DNA of 64,000 bases from contig NW_025955077.1 of NCBI RefSeq assembly GCF_022376445.1, positions 1 through 64,000 of the forward strand, given 5' to 3'. A program made the position numbers and the translations under genes. The notes under the pieces are model-generated. The model saw only the letters and a list, made by a program, of their open reading frames with translations. It ran no database searches and was not told the origin of the DNA. Shown in pieces: positions 52,199 to 64,000 of the stretch (the first letter of the stretch is position 1; every line of letters begins with the position of its first letter). This stretch comes from Fomitopsis serialis. Lineage: Eukaryota > Basidiomycota > Agaricomycetes > Polyporales > Fomitopsidaceae.

Positions 52199-53984
52199 TC
52201 AGCGTGATACAGCTATGACCTCCGGATCTCTCGGTGGCGGCGAATCTTCCTCGTCAACACGCTGACTCTCCCCTGCGACCTCCGGCGAGGGCTCGTCGTC
52301 CCAGCTCGACCACGCGTCGGATCCAGGAACGTCGATCAGCGTCGTCGAGAACAGCGCAGAGAGCCCGCCGTCGTCCGTCGATCCGCCCATATCCCCAGTG
52401 ATATCGAACCGCGAGGTGCCGGGAGTCAATTGCGCTTCGGGCGTTGCGTCGCGCTGGACGAACGACGGGAGTGTGTCCCGGTACCCAGCGGAGCCGATGT
52501 GCTGAAGGTTCATCAGGAAGCGGGAGATGAGGATGGAGGGGAACCTGACGAGCGGGTGTCAGCGGGAGCAGGTGTGCGGCGCTGTATACGGAGGAATGGC
52601 GCATCGTACATCGTGATGAACTCTGAGACGACTCCTAAGAATGGCTACGTAGCGGAGAAGTCAGTACGAGCACGGGCACGGAGCCAGGGAGGATCACTTA
52701 CCCCTTCTGATAGTGATAGCGCTATGTGTATGGCGTTGAGCGAGGCGAGCAACCTGTGACGCTGATTCAGGGAGACATCTTCGACACAACACACTCACGA
52801 ACAGGAAATACATGGTCCCTTGATAGACGGGTCAATCCGCGGATGACGGGATGTCAACGAAATTAGACGTACCATCTTTGAGTAGTAGCGTGACCAGCGC
52901 CGGGGTCGCTCTAGCTTGTCTTGCAGCTCTGAGGATCGGCCATGCCCTCGCACAAGTGACAACAATCACGATGAGGTCGGAGACCATAGGAAAGACACGG
53001 GACATTATGACCACTGGGGTGAATCAGAACTAATGTGAATGGTGACAGAGTTGGGGTACATACTTCTATGGAGATATCGTGATCTTAGAGTTGAGAGTAG
53101 TCGCCAGGCAAGTAACACTCACTGGTCCCAACCACGGTCCGATATGCTATTATTGTAATAACATTCGGGTAAGGACCGACCCACGCAACGTAGTCGTAGG
53201 TTGACTGAGAGATGTTATACTGACCAAATGTTCAGCAACGTCCCAACGAGGATGCCAGAAAAATGATATCTCACAATGCCTGCGATAGCAGGGGCGAGCC
53301 CGAAGATGAACACAATGACGGCGATCAGAGCCCTTTGACCACCAATCGCATAGACTCGCATCGCGGTGAATCCTGGCATGCGGGAATCAGTCACCGGACA
53401 GACGTCCGAGTAAATGGGATGACGAAGCGGGCTTACCTGCTGTCAAAATGTAGAGCATCATTTGTAAGATATCATAAAGTAAAGTCATGGCTTCGCAACT
53501 ATGCAGTCGGTGTTGCGTCAACGTGTAGAGTTCATCACTGCAAGGACGATAACGCACCCCTACAATGCGTCAATCGACTCAGTGAGTCTCAGTCACTAAA
53601 AGTGCATGCACGATGAACCTTACCATACGCGTATCCCAGGAGAATACGTAGATCAGGTTTTCCGCCCCGAACAGGAGGAGTGTATAGCGATTGAGTAGGA
53701 ACAGCAGCACGCCCCCCGAAAACTTGCGGCCATGTAACAAATGCGTCTCTTGCGATATTGTTATGATATGTTCGTATACAACGAGTGCTGGGCATAACGT
53801 CTCAGCTTGGAACGACGAAGGCGACAATGCTGAGGAACTACCTGTTATCGACAACTGGCAGTAGTTGTTGAGATATCTGTGGAACTTGAGAGGTCAGACG
53901 TTCATCAAGTGTCCCGCATGAGACGAGTCGTGCGCACGTCGCCTGTAGGAACGCAATTTCCTGGGCTTGAGCATCCGTAGACAT
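52199..53984 (-). pseudogene. DUF6533-type membrane protein, copy B, frame-shifted in a loop
   Basis: The same exon series as copy A: start 53984 (MSTDAQAQEIAFLQAT), YLNNYCQLSIT joined to ALVVYEHIITISQETHLL, FSGGVLLFLLNRYTLLL, and DLIVIVVTCARAWPILRAAR. The tail is better preserved (MNLQHIGSAGYRDTLPSF, later AWSSWDDEPSPEVAGESQRV). In the loop corresponding to YVTWVGPYPECDYNNS, one base is missing at about 53168, so the conserved Cys and everything up to the next exon are lost in frame. The two copies therefore carry different single breaks. Confidence 0.65.
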
Positions 53985-55173
53985 AGCGGGGTGTTCGACG
54001 ACGTTGATCGCCAGAGCGCGGGCGACGAACCCTTATCTTCTGCATTGACAACTCATCAGTCTTGGCCTGGACTTCTGTATTTGAATCCGACTAGCAGCGG
54101 CGAGCCGACGTCGGTGGGATTCAACTGGTTGTGCAGTGGCGGACTGTGGCGGATTCAATTTCCGAAGTCCAAAACACTGGCACTCTACGTAGTCAGCGGC
54201 TACAAAGTTCCGCTGATTGCAGGTGAGCGAAGATTGGGTAAAGACAAGGCGAAGACCGCCCTGGGCCAGAGGCACGCGGAAGCTTAACGGCGCTACTGAA
54301 CTAGATCAGGATTCTCGCGCACCTTCTTGATTGCTGCTCGTGATGGACACTATCAATCTGCCCACACAAAACATTGACGTGACTGCGAGCGCTCATACCT
54401 CCGTAGATACCTATCATGATGCAACGTCTCTTCGGCGTTGACATCGCCAGCGGGGCTGTGAGCGTTCAGAACCGCGGCATTCCTGCGCCCCGTACCGCGG
54501 TAGGTAGACAGCGGGCGCAGATTTGGCATCAGTGAGAAAGCACCGGTGTGACATGAGAAGGGAGCATCAGGGTACTGATATATTGAAGTCATCGAAGTCA
54601 ATGGATGTTCGAAGGTTTCAAAAGACTTATACTCTGGCGAGCCTGGTCATGAGCACCGTCGAGACCGCTTGGAACATCAAAGCAACGTGCAAGCCTTGAA
54701 GCTTAAAGTGCGGAAACATCGGTTTAGATCGTCGATTCTCAAGAGCTGAAAGCTGACAGGAAGTGCATCAGCACCATTCAAGCATAAGATAGCTACAGCC
54801 TACCTTCCGGGCCATATCGTGAAGTGCACGAGCTCTGATCTGAGTGCCCCTCCAGTCTTGTGTTATCCAAACCTATCAGCTAGCCATTCTACGTTCCAGA
54901 CGAGACGAAAGCGGGGTCTCTAAGTTTGAGTTTGACGTGAACTAGTGCGGTATCTAAGGTGGAGAGCAGCGAAACACGGGGCCATCTGCTGAGACCGACA
55001 GACCGACCCGTCGGAGGAATAAGCAACGTCACAGGGCTTTCCACAGTCTCATCCAGACTGTCGTTGCGTCTGGACAATGTGCGCTGGCAGATGGAAATGG
55101 GGCGTCGACTTCTACTTACAATTTACAACAAGACTAGATTACATTACCTACAATATATAGTCGATAAGCCAAT
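53985..55173. other. Upstream region of copy B and gap before WDR48
   Basis: 54.0-54.9 kb repeats the 50.0-51.1 kb region. 54.95-55.17 kb shows only short frames. Confidence 0.5.
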
Positions 55174-58100
55174 TTAATGATGGGAATGGCCCGGATGGAT
55201 GGCCTTCCGTCGGTAGTACATGCTGAGCTCGCCAGCCTGTCGCCACACGAACTGGCGCACGGCAGCTAAGGTCATGTCCAGCGGCAGGACGACGTCGTTG
55301 CAGACAATCTCGTACAATTCCTCCGCACGGGTCCGGTGCTCTTCACGGTGCCTGCTAGCGGATGAACGAGTGTCGAAGGACGAACGCGGTGTGCTAGGGG
55401 ATGTCGGACCATGGGAGCCAGCCATTTTGTCGAGCTTGTCTTGTACCTGTGCAAGCGGAATGAGCCGTCGAACTAACCACAACTCATGAACGGACATTCC
55501 GTACATGGTTCGTGAGCTTCCGAACACGCAGGAAGCGGCTCGCCGTCAGCTTCGATTGGGCTCTAATGAGGCGACTTCAACAAAGTGAGTTGTAAAAACA
55601 GAAACCTGTACGCACGTATTGAGAAGCTCTGGCAACATCTCGCGAGGATCTTTGGAAGGGAAAGGCAGGAGGACAAAGCTGATCTTCGTCACGGGGACTG
55701 ATGGCGCCCTGTTGGCGAGTAAATACTCGAGTAGCCAGAACGGCATGATTTCCTCCAGAGTACGAGTATCACTTGCAGCGCTGGCAACTTGTCCTCGGTA
55801 GATAGTCGTCCATCCAGACACAGCTTCTTCTGAGATGATGAGTGATGTTTGCGGTGAGATGGGGAGCGGCGGGGCATCACTCGTAGGAGGGGGGTTGATG
55901 GGCCCCGAGAGCAATACTTGCGCAGGAGACTTGGGCGCAGCCTGGATATTTTCATCCTAGAATTTATTAGCACACAGTATGATATCAATCGTGCGATCAC
56001 GAAACGTGTTGGAACCAACTTACCCCGTGCGTGGTCACGGAGTTTGTTCCTTTGAGCGTACCCCCAGGGGTTGATGTTCCAACTTCACTGGCCTGTCGCT
56101 TCGTACTTTTGCCAAACGCCTTGAGACGGCCCATCAAGCCTCCCGCACTGGGAGTAGTCGGAGTCTGCAAAGCCGTATCCTTTCCCCAAGGTGAGACTTC
56201 GTCCGCTGGTGTTGTCGTGCCTACAGTAGACAGAGATCCGCGGCGGGTGCGTAGCGAGAAGTAGTCTGCGCTAGAAGGGGAGTTAGTCGAGCTGTCGAGG
56301 GTATGTGAGCGTGGGGGCATAGGCATGGGAGTAGCATCGGAGGGCGACTGGGGGATTGGCGATAGCGTAGAGCAATCTCGCAGGTTGGTGTTGATCGGGA
56401 TCAGAGGGGTCAGAAGCGGCGTGCGCGGCGCCGCAGAGATTGCTGGTGACATGGCAGGTACCATGTTCGGCGAGGAAACGATACTCGTACTTCTGGGACT
56501 ATGTATTGTCGCATGGGATTTTCGCGAGGCGTCCGATATTGATCGACGCCGCCTCTCTGGGGAGCCACCATTGATATCGATATGAGTCGGTGCCGTGCCA
56601 CGATGTAGTCGACTGGCGTTCTCAGCCTCACGGCTTCGACGCGAGTGCGCTCGCTGTTCTTCTCGTATGAATCCAGCAAAGAGATTCCGCAACACCCATT
56701 TGCCAACATTCACTAAACAACACAGCGTCATCAGCCAAGGTCGCCCCAAATGAGATAGAAGAACATACGCCTCTGCTCCTCTCCGTATCGTCTGTCGGGA
56801 GTGTACCCTGCTTCATCGGCATATATCTCCGCCTCGAAACATCGCTCATTCAAATGCACAGTGAGCACACCCGTCTTAGTGTCCGTGGTCGCCCACGACT
56901 GCACGACCGCCTCGCCCTCGATCCTCTCCCTCACCGTCTCCAGCGCCTCCCTCGGACTCCTTTCTCTCGCCGAGTCCCCATCCACACTCACGCTCGCAGC
57001 ACTACTACCCACGCTCGCCGCCGCGACGTCCTCGCTCATGAAACGGCCCCTGCACACCCCACGAATCACGTCCCACACCGCGACCTCCCCCGCAGTATCT
57101 ACCGTCAGCACGTGCAAGCGGTCATTCAGCATCGCGCAACGCACGAGCCCGTGCTCGCCCTGGACGACCTCGTTGGGCTCGTGGTTGTACGGAACGGCGT
57201 CCGCGGCCACCTCACGCTCCTCGAAAGCTGCGTGTGCACGCGTGCCCGGATGTAGTGTTTGCGCGTCCTCAAGGCGTGTGCGGGAGCTGAGGAAGGGGCT
57301 GTTGCTGCGCTGATGTATCGCACTGGCCAGCGCGGTGGGCAACGGCCGTGAGAGGCGGGGCATGCTCATGATCGACGCCGCGGAGTAGAGCGTCGCGATC
57401 TCTGGGTCGTGGTTCCGCGCGAACGACCCGTGCGTGTTGAAGCCCGCGAAGGCGTCGTGCGGCGACGTGAGCTTCACCAGGCTCTCGAACGGGATCCCGT
57501 ACCACGTCTCTTCACCTTCGCGCTCGCCATACGGGTCGAGCTCCTGTGGGGCAGCCGAGTTTGCGGACAGGAGAGAGGGTGAGAGGGAAGGTGAGAGGGA
57601 GGGCGAGAGGGATGTTCGGTGGCTCTTCTTGGTTGTGCGCGCATACATCGTCCCGGACGGCGGTGGTGTTCCCGGTGTACCCCTGGAGTAATCGAAAGAG
57701 ATCTGGGCGGCGGAGCGCGGAACATGGTCGTCACCTTCGCTGGACGCCGGTGGGCTCTCGACAAGCACGCTGTCTCGACCTGGGAACTGAGCGCAGCGGC
57801 CCTGACTGCTCTCCGTGGTGGAACCTTCCAGCGGTGGAAGCTAGAACTGCCGGATGCTGTCCAGAGGAAGCTATCGTCCATCGCCACGATACTGTTCACA
57901 CCCTCGGGCGCGTTACCGCCATAGGTGCGGTCGCTCGTGTCCTGACAAACGACAACACATTCACCTTCGGACACGTCGGTGCAGCCTTCGACATCCACTT
58001 TGCAGACGAGGCCCGAGCGGTCGCCAGAGTAGAATATCTCCAGCGACGGGTGTTGCGAGAAGAGGGACCAAACCGACTCTGTGTGGTGTGTGAATGTATG

Positions 58101-59572
58101 CAGACATCGCTGAGATGACAAGGACCAGAGTTTGACGGAAGCTGCCAATATAAGTGAGTGGAACCGATGGCTTTCCGAATAGTAAGAGCGTTACCGTCTG
58201 CGGATCCTGTGAGAAGCTAGATGCCTTCAATTTGCTCAGCCCAAGAGATGACCCAAATGCGCTCACATATTTCGCATCCTCTGAGAGCAGCATGGCTCGT
58301 ATGTTATCTGTATGCCCGACCAACTTTCCGACACGTTTGCCCGAACGCGGGTCCCACATCCGGATAACGCGTTCTGGGGACCCCGACGCGATTATGGAGC
58401 CGTAGGAGTCTGTAGTCATCGCATATATGGACGCCTTCGGGCCAGACGACTCGGGAGCGGATAGAGTAACCAGAGGAGATGTCGGAGAGCTCTCGCTGCC
58501 TAGGTCCCAGAGCTTGATGGTACGGTCGAAGGAGCCAGACGCAACCCAATGTTGCACACGGCTATCGAACGCAGACTCCAATAGCCGTTCATACCCAGAG
58601 TTACTTTGCAGCTTACCTCTGTGCCAAACATCGGACATAGTCTTCGTGCATACCTATTGTCGTGGGCTCGGTGTTGTCGGTTGCATGCGGATTCCAGGCA
58701 CGCACAGTGCCATCGGAGGATGCGGAAACCACTAGACCATGATTCAGTTAACCCTGAGGTACACTGGCGATGACAATCTATCCCTGCTGGTGGATAGAAT
58801 GTCCACAGAAATTGAAGGGGGTAACACGTACAGGTCTGGTTCATGTTACACAGGAGGATGTCATTGACCCAGTCCGAGTGAAGCTGCGCACATTGGCGAA
58901 TTGAGTAGTTGGCGGATTGGCCTTCAATATCAGAGTGTAGAGTCAGCCACGTACACGGATAGCCCGCAGCGAGGCGAGACCGGGTCAGGCAGAACAGAGC
59001 AATACCTTCTGTGCCTCCAGGACCTCCTCGTTAGCCTCCCACTGCTCCTCCTCTGGGATTGCATCCTGAATGACGCTGGGCCTTCTCCGCGCGCGGCCGG
59101 TAACCTCGCCCAGAACGTCCCCGTCACTGGGCAGTTCCTCGCCATCGTCCTCTTCCTCGATGATGTCGTCTGCCCAGTTGGTCATGATTTCCCAACGTCG
59201 CATACTCCGGCCAGAACTGCCTTCGCCGACGCCATACCGGTGTGTCCGACGCTGGGTGGGGATACCAAGGTCCCAGGAGATGACAAGACCATCTCGTCCG
59301 CCAGTATACAAGATACCCTCTGGATGGTTGCGCCCGACGAGAGAGGTAGAAGTGTCGAGAGCTAAAGAAGCAACTCCAAGACGGTGTCGTGGATGTGAGA
59401 TCCCCTTGCTACCTGCTGAAGAGGGACCAGGAGAAGATGGATCGTTGTACGGGACAAGCAGAGGGCCGACGGCGCCGTTGCGTGACACGCCGTGAGGGGG
59501 CAGCTGGAGCCGGGGAATAGGGTCTGAGGGAGGGGGGATCACGTAGGACACTCGCCGCCTCGCCGGCGGCAT
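55174..59572 (-). CDS. WDR48/UAF1 homologue (WD40 activator of ubiquitin-specific proteases)
   Basis: ATG 59572 starts [14 protein letters not shown] and leads to [16 protein letters not shown], then exons with [40 protein letters not shown] and [50 protein letters not shown] and [16 protein letters not shown] follow. These are the N-terminal WD40 repeats. The middle has [20 protein letters not shown] and [13 protein letters not shown]. After a long Ser/Pro-rich insert, the C-terminal region ([20 protein letters not shown], then [25 protein letters not shown] and [17 protein letters not shown]) ends [17 protein letters not shown] at 55174. That is the DUF3337 module of this family. Homologues activate USP1/12/46-type deubiquitinases; fission yeast has Bun107. 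No break was noticed across many introns. Confidence 0.87.
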
Positions 59573-59903
59573 CGTTCGAGATGGCCGCAATACGTCGAGG
59601 ACGACGCAGACTCTGGCCCGAGCGACGCGCTCAACAACTTGAACGCATCCGCGAGAGTGTGATGTCGCCCAGAGTCGCCCGCAGAGATGTCCAGGCACGG
59701 AATTCATCTACTGAGATTAGATTGCCGCCCGCTGCTTATCTTCAGTCAGCGCTAAATACATTGCGGTTCGACTCTCCCTCATTTCAATCTACCATCCACA
59801 ACTCTCGTCCATTGTATCACAGGGCATCCAGTGTCTACGCAGGCAATATATGCTCTATAGCATCCACGTTGGGTGTGAAGTTCAAGGCGGCGTAGTCAGG
59901 TCA

Positions 59904-62896
59904 TCAATCAATGTCAAACGTGTCGGCCGGAATTCCCGGCGGCCCCAGGTAAGAACGTCGGAGATACTGGCAGGTCCTCACAGGACGTATCTATGGATCC
60001 ACTTATGTTAAGACGGTGTTCCGAAGAGTGAGACAAGGTGCACTTACCTGTGGTAAGTATTCTCGAATTCCGTGAGGTCATGCATGCCGGCCTCTGAGGC
60101 AGAGAATGATCATGAGGACGTTTATGTGTACTCAAGCTGCGCGCTCTTACCTTCGCCCTTGAGCTGGTCTTCTTCCAAGATGACCTTGCCGTATGCGTGA
60201 TCTTTCTGTACGATAGTGTTGACGGCAAGATCGGCAAGGGCACTGGATTGAGACATACCTTCACGTTGCTCCTCCACATGTACAGACCCAGCAATAAGTG
60301 GGCAGCTGTCCCAGTTGCTCTCAGTGGGAGAACCCTCCTCAGTTTGGCGCTACGTACCCGTCTTGATGCAGTATCCTTGAAGTCACAGTCAGTCACAGTA
60401 CTATGGAAGGCCAGTCGTGAGACCTACCAATGAACATCGCACGTGTGCCAGTCTGGTACGTAGGGGCCTCGCTGGACTAAAGCAACATTGAGACCCATAG
60501 TATCTCAATTGGACACTGAAGCTTGGGCTCACGATGAGAAAGTGAGGGCCGATGATGTTGCCTACACAATACTAAACACATCAGTTAGCACGGGTCGGCT
60601 CTTCACGGCTCTGTACGTACGCCGATAAAGGTCAACGCAGTAGTGAACGTTCGCTTGGTGAAGCCTCCGATCTACTCAAACGTGAGTAGGATACGAGCTT
60701 TGTAGGTCAGGTCGATGCTCACGTTATTCGAGATCATGACCAACGACAGCGAAAATCCGACGGACTGCGAGATCGGTACGTAAGCTGGATGACACGACAT
60801 AGTTGAGACTACACGCGCCTGGAAAGAGGTGAACCAGTACGCAACCAGACGGTTCCACTTCTGGTCAGACGGCAGGTACGTCAAACACGCCGCGGAGATG
60901 ATGCAGACAATGTTTCCAGTGGCCATAGTGGTCACACGCGCTACACCGCGCCGTCAGCCCCGATTCGAGGTGGAGGTAGCGATACTCACTGTTCTTGATG
61001 TGTGTAGTGATCAGGCTGGCCGGGTGTATCAGTCGGTGGTAGATTGTAATGAGAGGTCAGACAGCATACCCAGCGGCGATCAGACTTGCAATCTGCACGC
61101 CGGAAGATGCAGCGTCGAGCAGGGTGGTCTGAAGAGTCGTGAATCCCATTCCCTGAAAAACCCACCCGTTTGCATCAGCACCATGTGCAGTTCAAGGACG
61201 GTGTGTAGCGACTACCTTGATGATGATCGTTGAGAAGTTCGATACGATGCTGTGATCAAAGCATGAGGACGACAGTTTTCCGCGCGAATGCTACACTGCC
61301 ACCCACCCATTGGGAATCTGAGCGGCGACGGACGCAACGAAGAGCAGCCACGTCTTGGGATCAGCCAACGCTTGCTTGACCTTTCGATACCCAGGTTGTC
61401 ATTCGATGTCCGCCAAGGATACGAAGGAGCATGTGACAAGTTTACCTGGTACACCTTGAACTCGGTGTTCTTGATGCCATTCTTCGCCTCTGCGACGCGC
61501 TTCACCGCCTTGAGCTTCTCGTCCTTCCGCAAGAAAGTCGCGCTGACGGGAGAATCGGGGAAGAAGAGCGCTAGCACAAGAGCATCTGAGTACTTGGGTC
61601 AGGCATGGTCTTTGAAAACACATTCTAAGGGCGTACAGGACAGGCTGATCGCCCCGAGAATGAGGTAGATTACTGCCATTTCTCGAGCGACGCGTTCTTG
61701 ATGCGACCGACCTATACACAGACTTAAGCACCACCCTCGTCAAAGAACAATTGAGCATATACGCCGTATGACATGAACCCGCCGAAGATCCCACCCCAGC
61801 CATTGAAGCTGTACCAGATCATGGTGCGCAGCGGGACTTCAGACTGGGCGTACCATACAGCTGTCAGTAGAGTCAAGCCCGGGGTGACGATAGACTCGAC
61901 AATGCCCAGAAGAAGCTGGCTGGCGGTGAGTGGTCAAGCAATACACGAACATAGGCAACTTACTATGCTGCAAGAGCGCTGCTGAAATTCTTTGCACCGG
62001 CAACCCTGGTGATGCACGCGAGTCAGCTTATTAGGCTACATAACGCTGAATGCTGCATACGCAATGATGATGACTCCCCATAGGAAGGTAGCTACTCGGG
62101 GATGAGCTATAGGTCGTATTCAAGCGCGTCGTGGACCAACTTATCGAGAACACTCTCCCTGAGTGGTAACGTTGCAAGAGCCAGCCCATGGGGTAGTTGC
62201 CAATCAAGTAACCAAAGCTGCACTGCTCAATGTACGGTGGCATGATCCGCCAAAGGGACTTACTAGAAAGCTGTAGACAGCACGGTCGGCGAAGTTCGGT
62301 ACGAAAGCATAGAAACGCACTCACAACTCGCCAACCATGGCCACTGATTGCCTCCGGCATTGAGGTCCGTCTTCATACCATAGAGGTTACCATAGTTGAG
62401 CCTGACGGGAAGAGCATTGGTTGATAGTTTCGAGCATGCGATCTGCAGAGTGACCTACGCGGTCTTGTCCACTGGCAGCCCCGTGTGAGCGACGTTCTGT
62501 AGACGAAAGATGGGTAACACTCACGATAGCTGAGTCCTTGTGAAATGCACAGCTGTAGAGAATTAAGGGGCTCCGCTACCGTGCAGAATTGTGATTCACC
62601 GCACCATGGGAAGAATGAACATGTCAATCTTCAGCGCGATCCTATAGCAGTCCGTCTGTTACATCACTTCCCCAAGTCTGATCGACCATGACCTACTTGC
62701 GAGTTTCCGTCTTCGTGACCTGCACCCCAGCTTTCTTGGCTGCCTCGAACTCCGACAGACCAACATTGCCTTCCTCCGGGATGACAGGAAGAGTATCGAC
62801 TGCTACCTTCTCCGCGTCCTTCACCTTCAGCTCGGGCAAGGACTGAGACTTGGACGAAGGGTCACCCTTGTAAACAGAGCTTTCGCGGTCAGACAT
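59904..62896 (-). CDS. MFS transporter of the Dal5/anion:cation symporter type
   Basis: ATG 62896 starts MSDRESSVYKGDPSSKSQSL. Short exons then give LKIDMFILPMV, YLIGNYPMGWLLQRYHSG, VESIVTPGLTLLTAVWY and SEVPLRTMIWYSFNGWGG. LILGAISLSYALVLALFFPD follows, then SPVSATFLRKDEKLKAVKRV in the central cytoplasmic loop. Later exons hold TLLDAASSGVQIASLIAAG, TAAHLLLGLYMWRSNVK and, near the C-terminus, KVILEEDQLKGEG and DLTEFENTYH. The last exon ends IPADTFDID at 59904. The G-x-x-x-G-x-Y-P-M-G-W motif and the DLTEFEN tail are typical of fungal allantoate/nicotinate/vitamin-type permeases of the plasma membrane. The substrate cannot be told. At least ten introns are present. Confidence 0.83.
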
Positions 62897-64000
62897 GCAA
62901 CTGCTGCACCTGTCTTCGAAGAATGGGATCAGCCAGCGTGTCCGAACGGCTTGCCATGCGTTTTGTAGTAACTACCCTCCTCGCGCGAGTGGTCATCCTC
63001 CTTGGCCCCGACTCATATCGCGAAAATCACGCACGATCAGGAACGGCGAGCTGGCCTAGTCGGCATCTCATAGCAGAGACTGATGCCGAATAATGGACAC
63101 TCGCGAACGGCCAGACGGCGCGCCGAAGAGCGAGCGACCCGCGCCATGCATAGCTGCGCTATCGCAAGGATGGTGGAACTTGCGATAAGCAGTGGGAAAA
63201 GTCTAAGGTACAAGCCGGCATGGCATAAAGCTCGAGAGTCGTCGGTGCAAGCACAACTGAGCTTCAACTTGACTGCTTGTGCGAGAAGTGATTGTATAGG
63301 GTGGTCGTCGGAGCGCACTGCAGTTCGGAGTCTTCGCTGTCAACGGCGTCAGCAATATCAACCCCATACCACCTGCTGCGAAGATAGGCAAAGCAAGCTA
63401 GAAGATGCATGTCGATCTTCGTACCTTAGCTCAGCGACGTAGACTTTCTATGATGACCAGGTAATCTCCGGATCTGCCTGGCAGGCAATGCGGTGCGTGG
63501 CCACTTGAACTACGAACAAGTCTCCTCCGAATCATTAGTCTTGCCAATCATTGCTAGCTGACGTTGGCGTTACTTACGGCTTGCGTGTCTTGGACATCGA
63601 CAGAGTACGCACGCGGCCACAGGCCAGTAACGCTTGTACAGAGCACGGCAGCTTGGCCGGCCAAGTTAATACTTCGCAATGTCCGTCCCCGATCCGTCCT
63701 AGTCACAACTCGATAGCTGATGGCGACCTACCTTCAGTTATCTTCGCCGGAAATCACCGGAAATGACCCTTAGTGTAGCTGCAATCGGGGCCGGTATGCC
63801 CTCCCTCTCCTGACCAAATGGTATGTATGTGGTGACACGCAATGGGATGCCGGACCGTCAGGTGCACTACTGAGCACGATCTGAACAGGAACAAATGATG
63901 GGGTATTTGAGTTGTGAGCGCAGTGACTCGAACAATTTGCGCACCTCAGAGAGACATCACAGACAGAGCAAATGACCGCGTCTTCATTGCTGCAAACGAA
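62897..64000. other. Right edge, promoter side of the transporter, no gene seen
   Basis: Only short frames on both strands. The first few hundred bases should hold the transporter promoter. Nothing else recognised. Confidence 0.5.

Noticed and set aside
1..64000. tRNA and rRNA genes
   Set aside because: No cloverleaf with conserved A and B boxes and no rRNA core sequence was recognised by eye. A tRNAscan run would be needed to exclude them.

Overview
The window is nuclear DNA from a filamentous basidiomycete, most likely an agaricomycete of the polypore type. The evidence is many 45-75 bp GT-AG introns, GC-rich exons, and protein families typical of mushroom genomes: DUF6533 seven-helix membrane proteins, alpha-type protein kinases, F-box/leucine-rich proteins, Gypsy-type gag genes and a fungal integrase-core transposase. 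No rRNA, tRNA or CRISPR was seen. The gene models below were assembled by hand from splice signals and reading frames.

1-14.2 kb is an accessory region of fast-evolving, mostly disordered proteins that I cannot name. It includes a gene split by a 741-bp hAT-like element with an 8-bp target duplication. It also has two paralogues of a cysteine-rich domain family (minus strand 5.0-7.3 kb, plus strand 12.3-14.2 kb), a coiled-coil relative (7.9-9.2 kb), and a protein built from acidic and proline/arginine repeats (9.8-11.98 kb). A 14-bp minisatellite recurs at four places. 14.2-18.2 kb holds a field of CGGCCG palindromes, a lone gag-like gene with a zinc knuckle, and a divergent unknown gene.

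18.2-37.5 kb is a mobile-element zone. A 4.4-kb terminal-inverted-repeat element (about 19.15-23.55 kb) carries gene-like fragments and ends inside the last codons of an integrase-core gene (23.5-25.3 kb). An alpha-kinase gene follows at 26.3-28.9 kb. Then comes a 6,082-bp element (30,366-36,447) with 1,944-bp near-perfect inverted arms, a 3-bp ATT duplication and arrays of TTGTACA repeats. It lies about 180 bp upstream of an acidic unknown gene.

37.8-64 kb is closer to ordinary chromosome. It holds three DUF1857/AtaL-like genes on the minus strand, one separated from the others by an F-box gene and a nucleostemin-type GTPase. A decayed gag lies next to an LTR-like repeat. A tandem duplication carries two DUF6533 genes. 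At the end are a WDR48/UAF1 homologue and a Dal5-type MFS transporter.

Single-base frame breaks recur in otherwise recognisable genes: 5,983, about 8,840, about 37,912, 42,771, about 48,530 and about 53,168. Some are probably genuine decay of duplicate copies. The one in the GTPase gene sits in a C tract and could be a sequencing indel.
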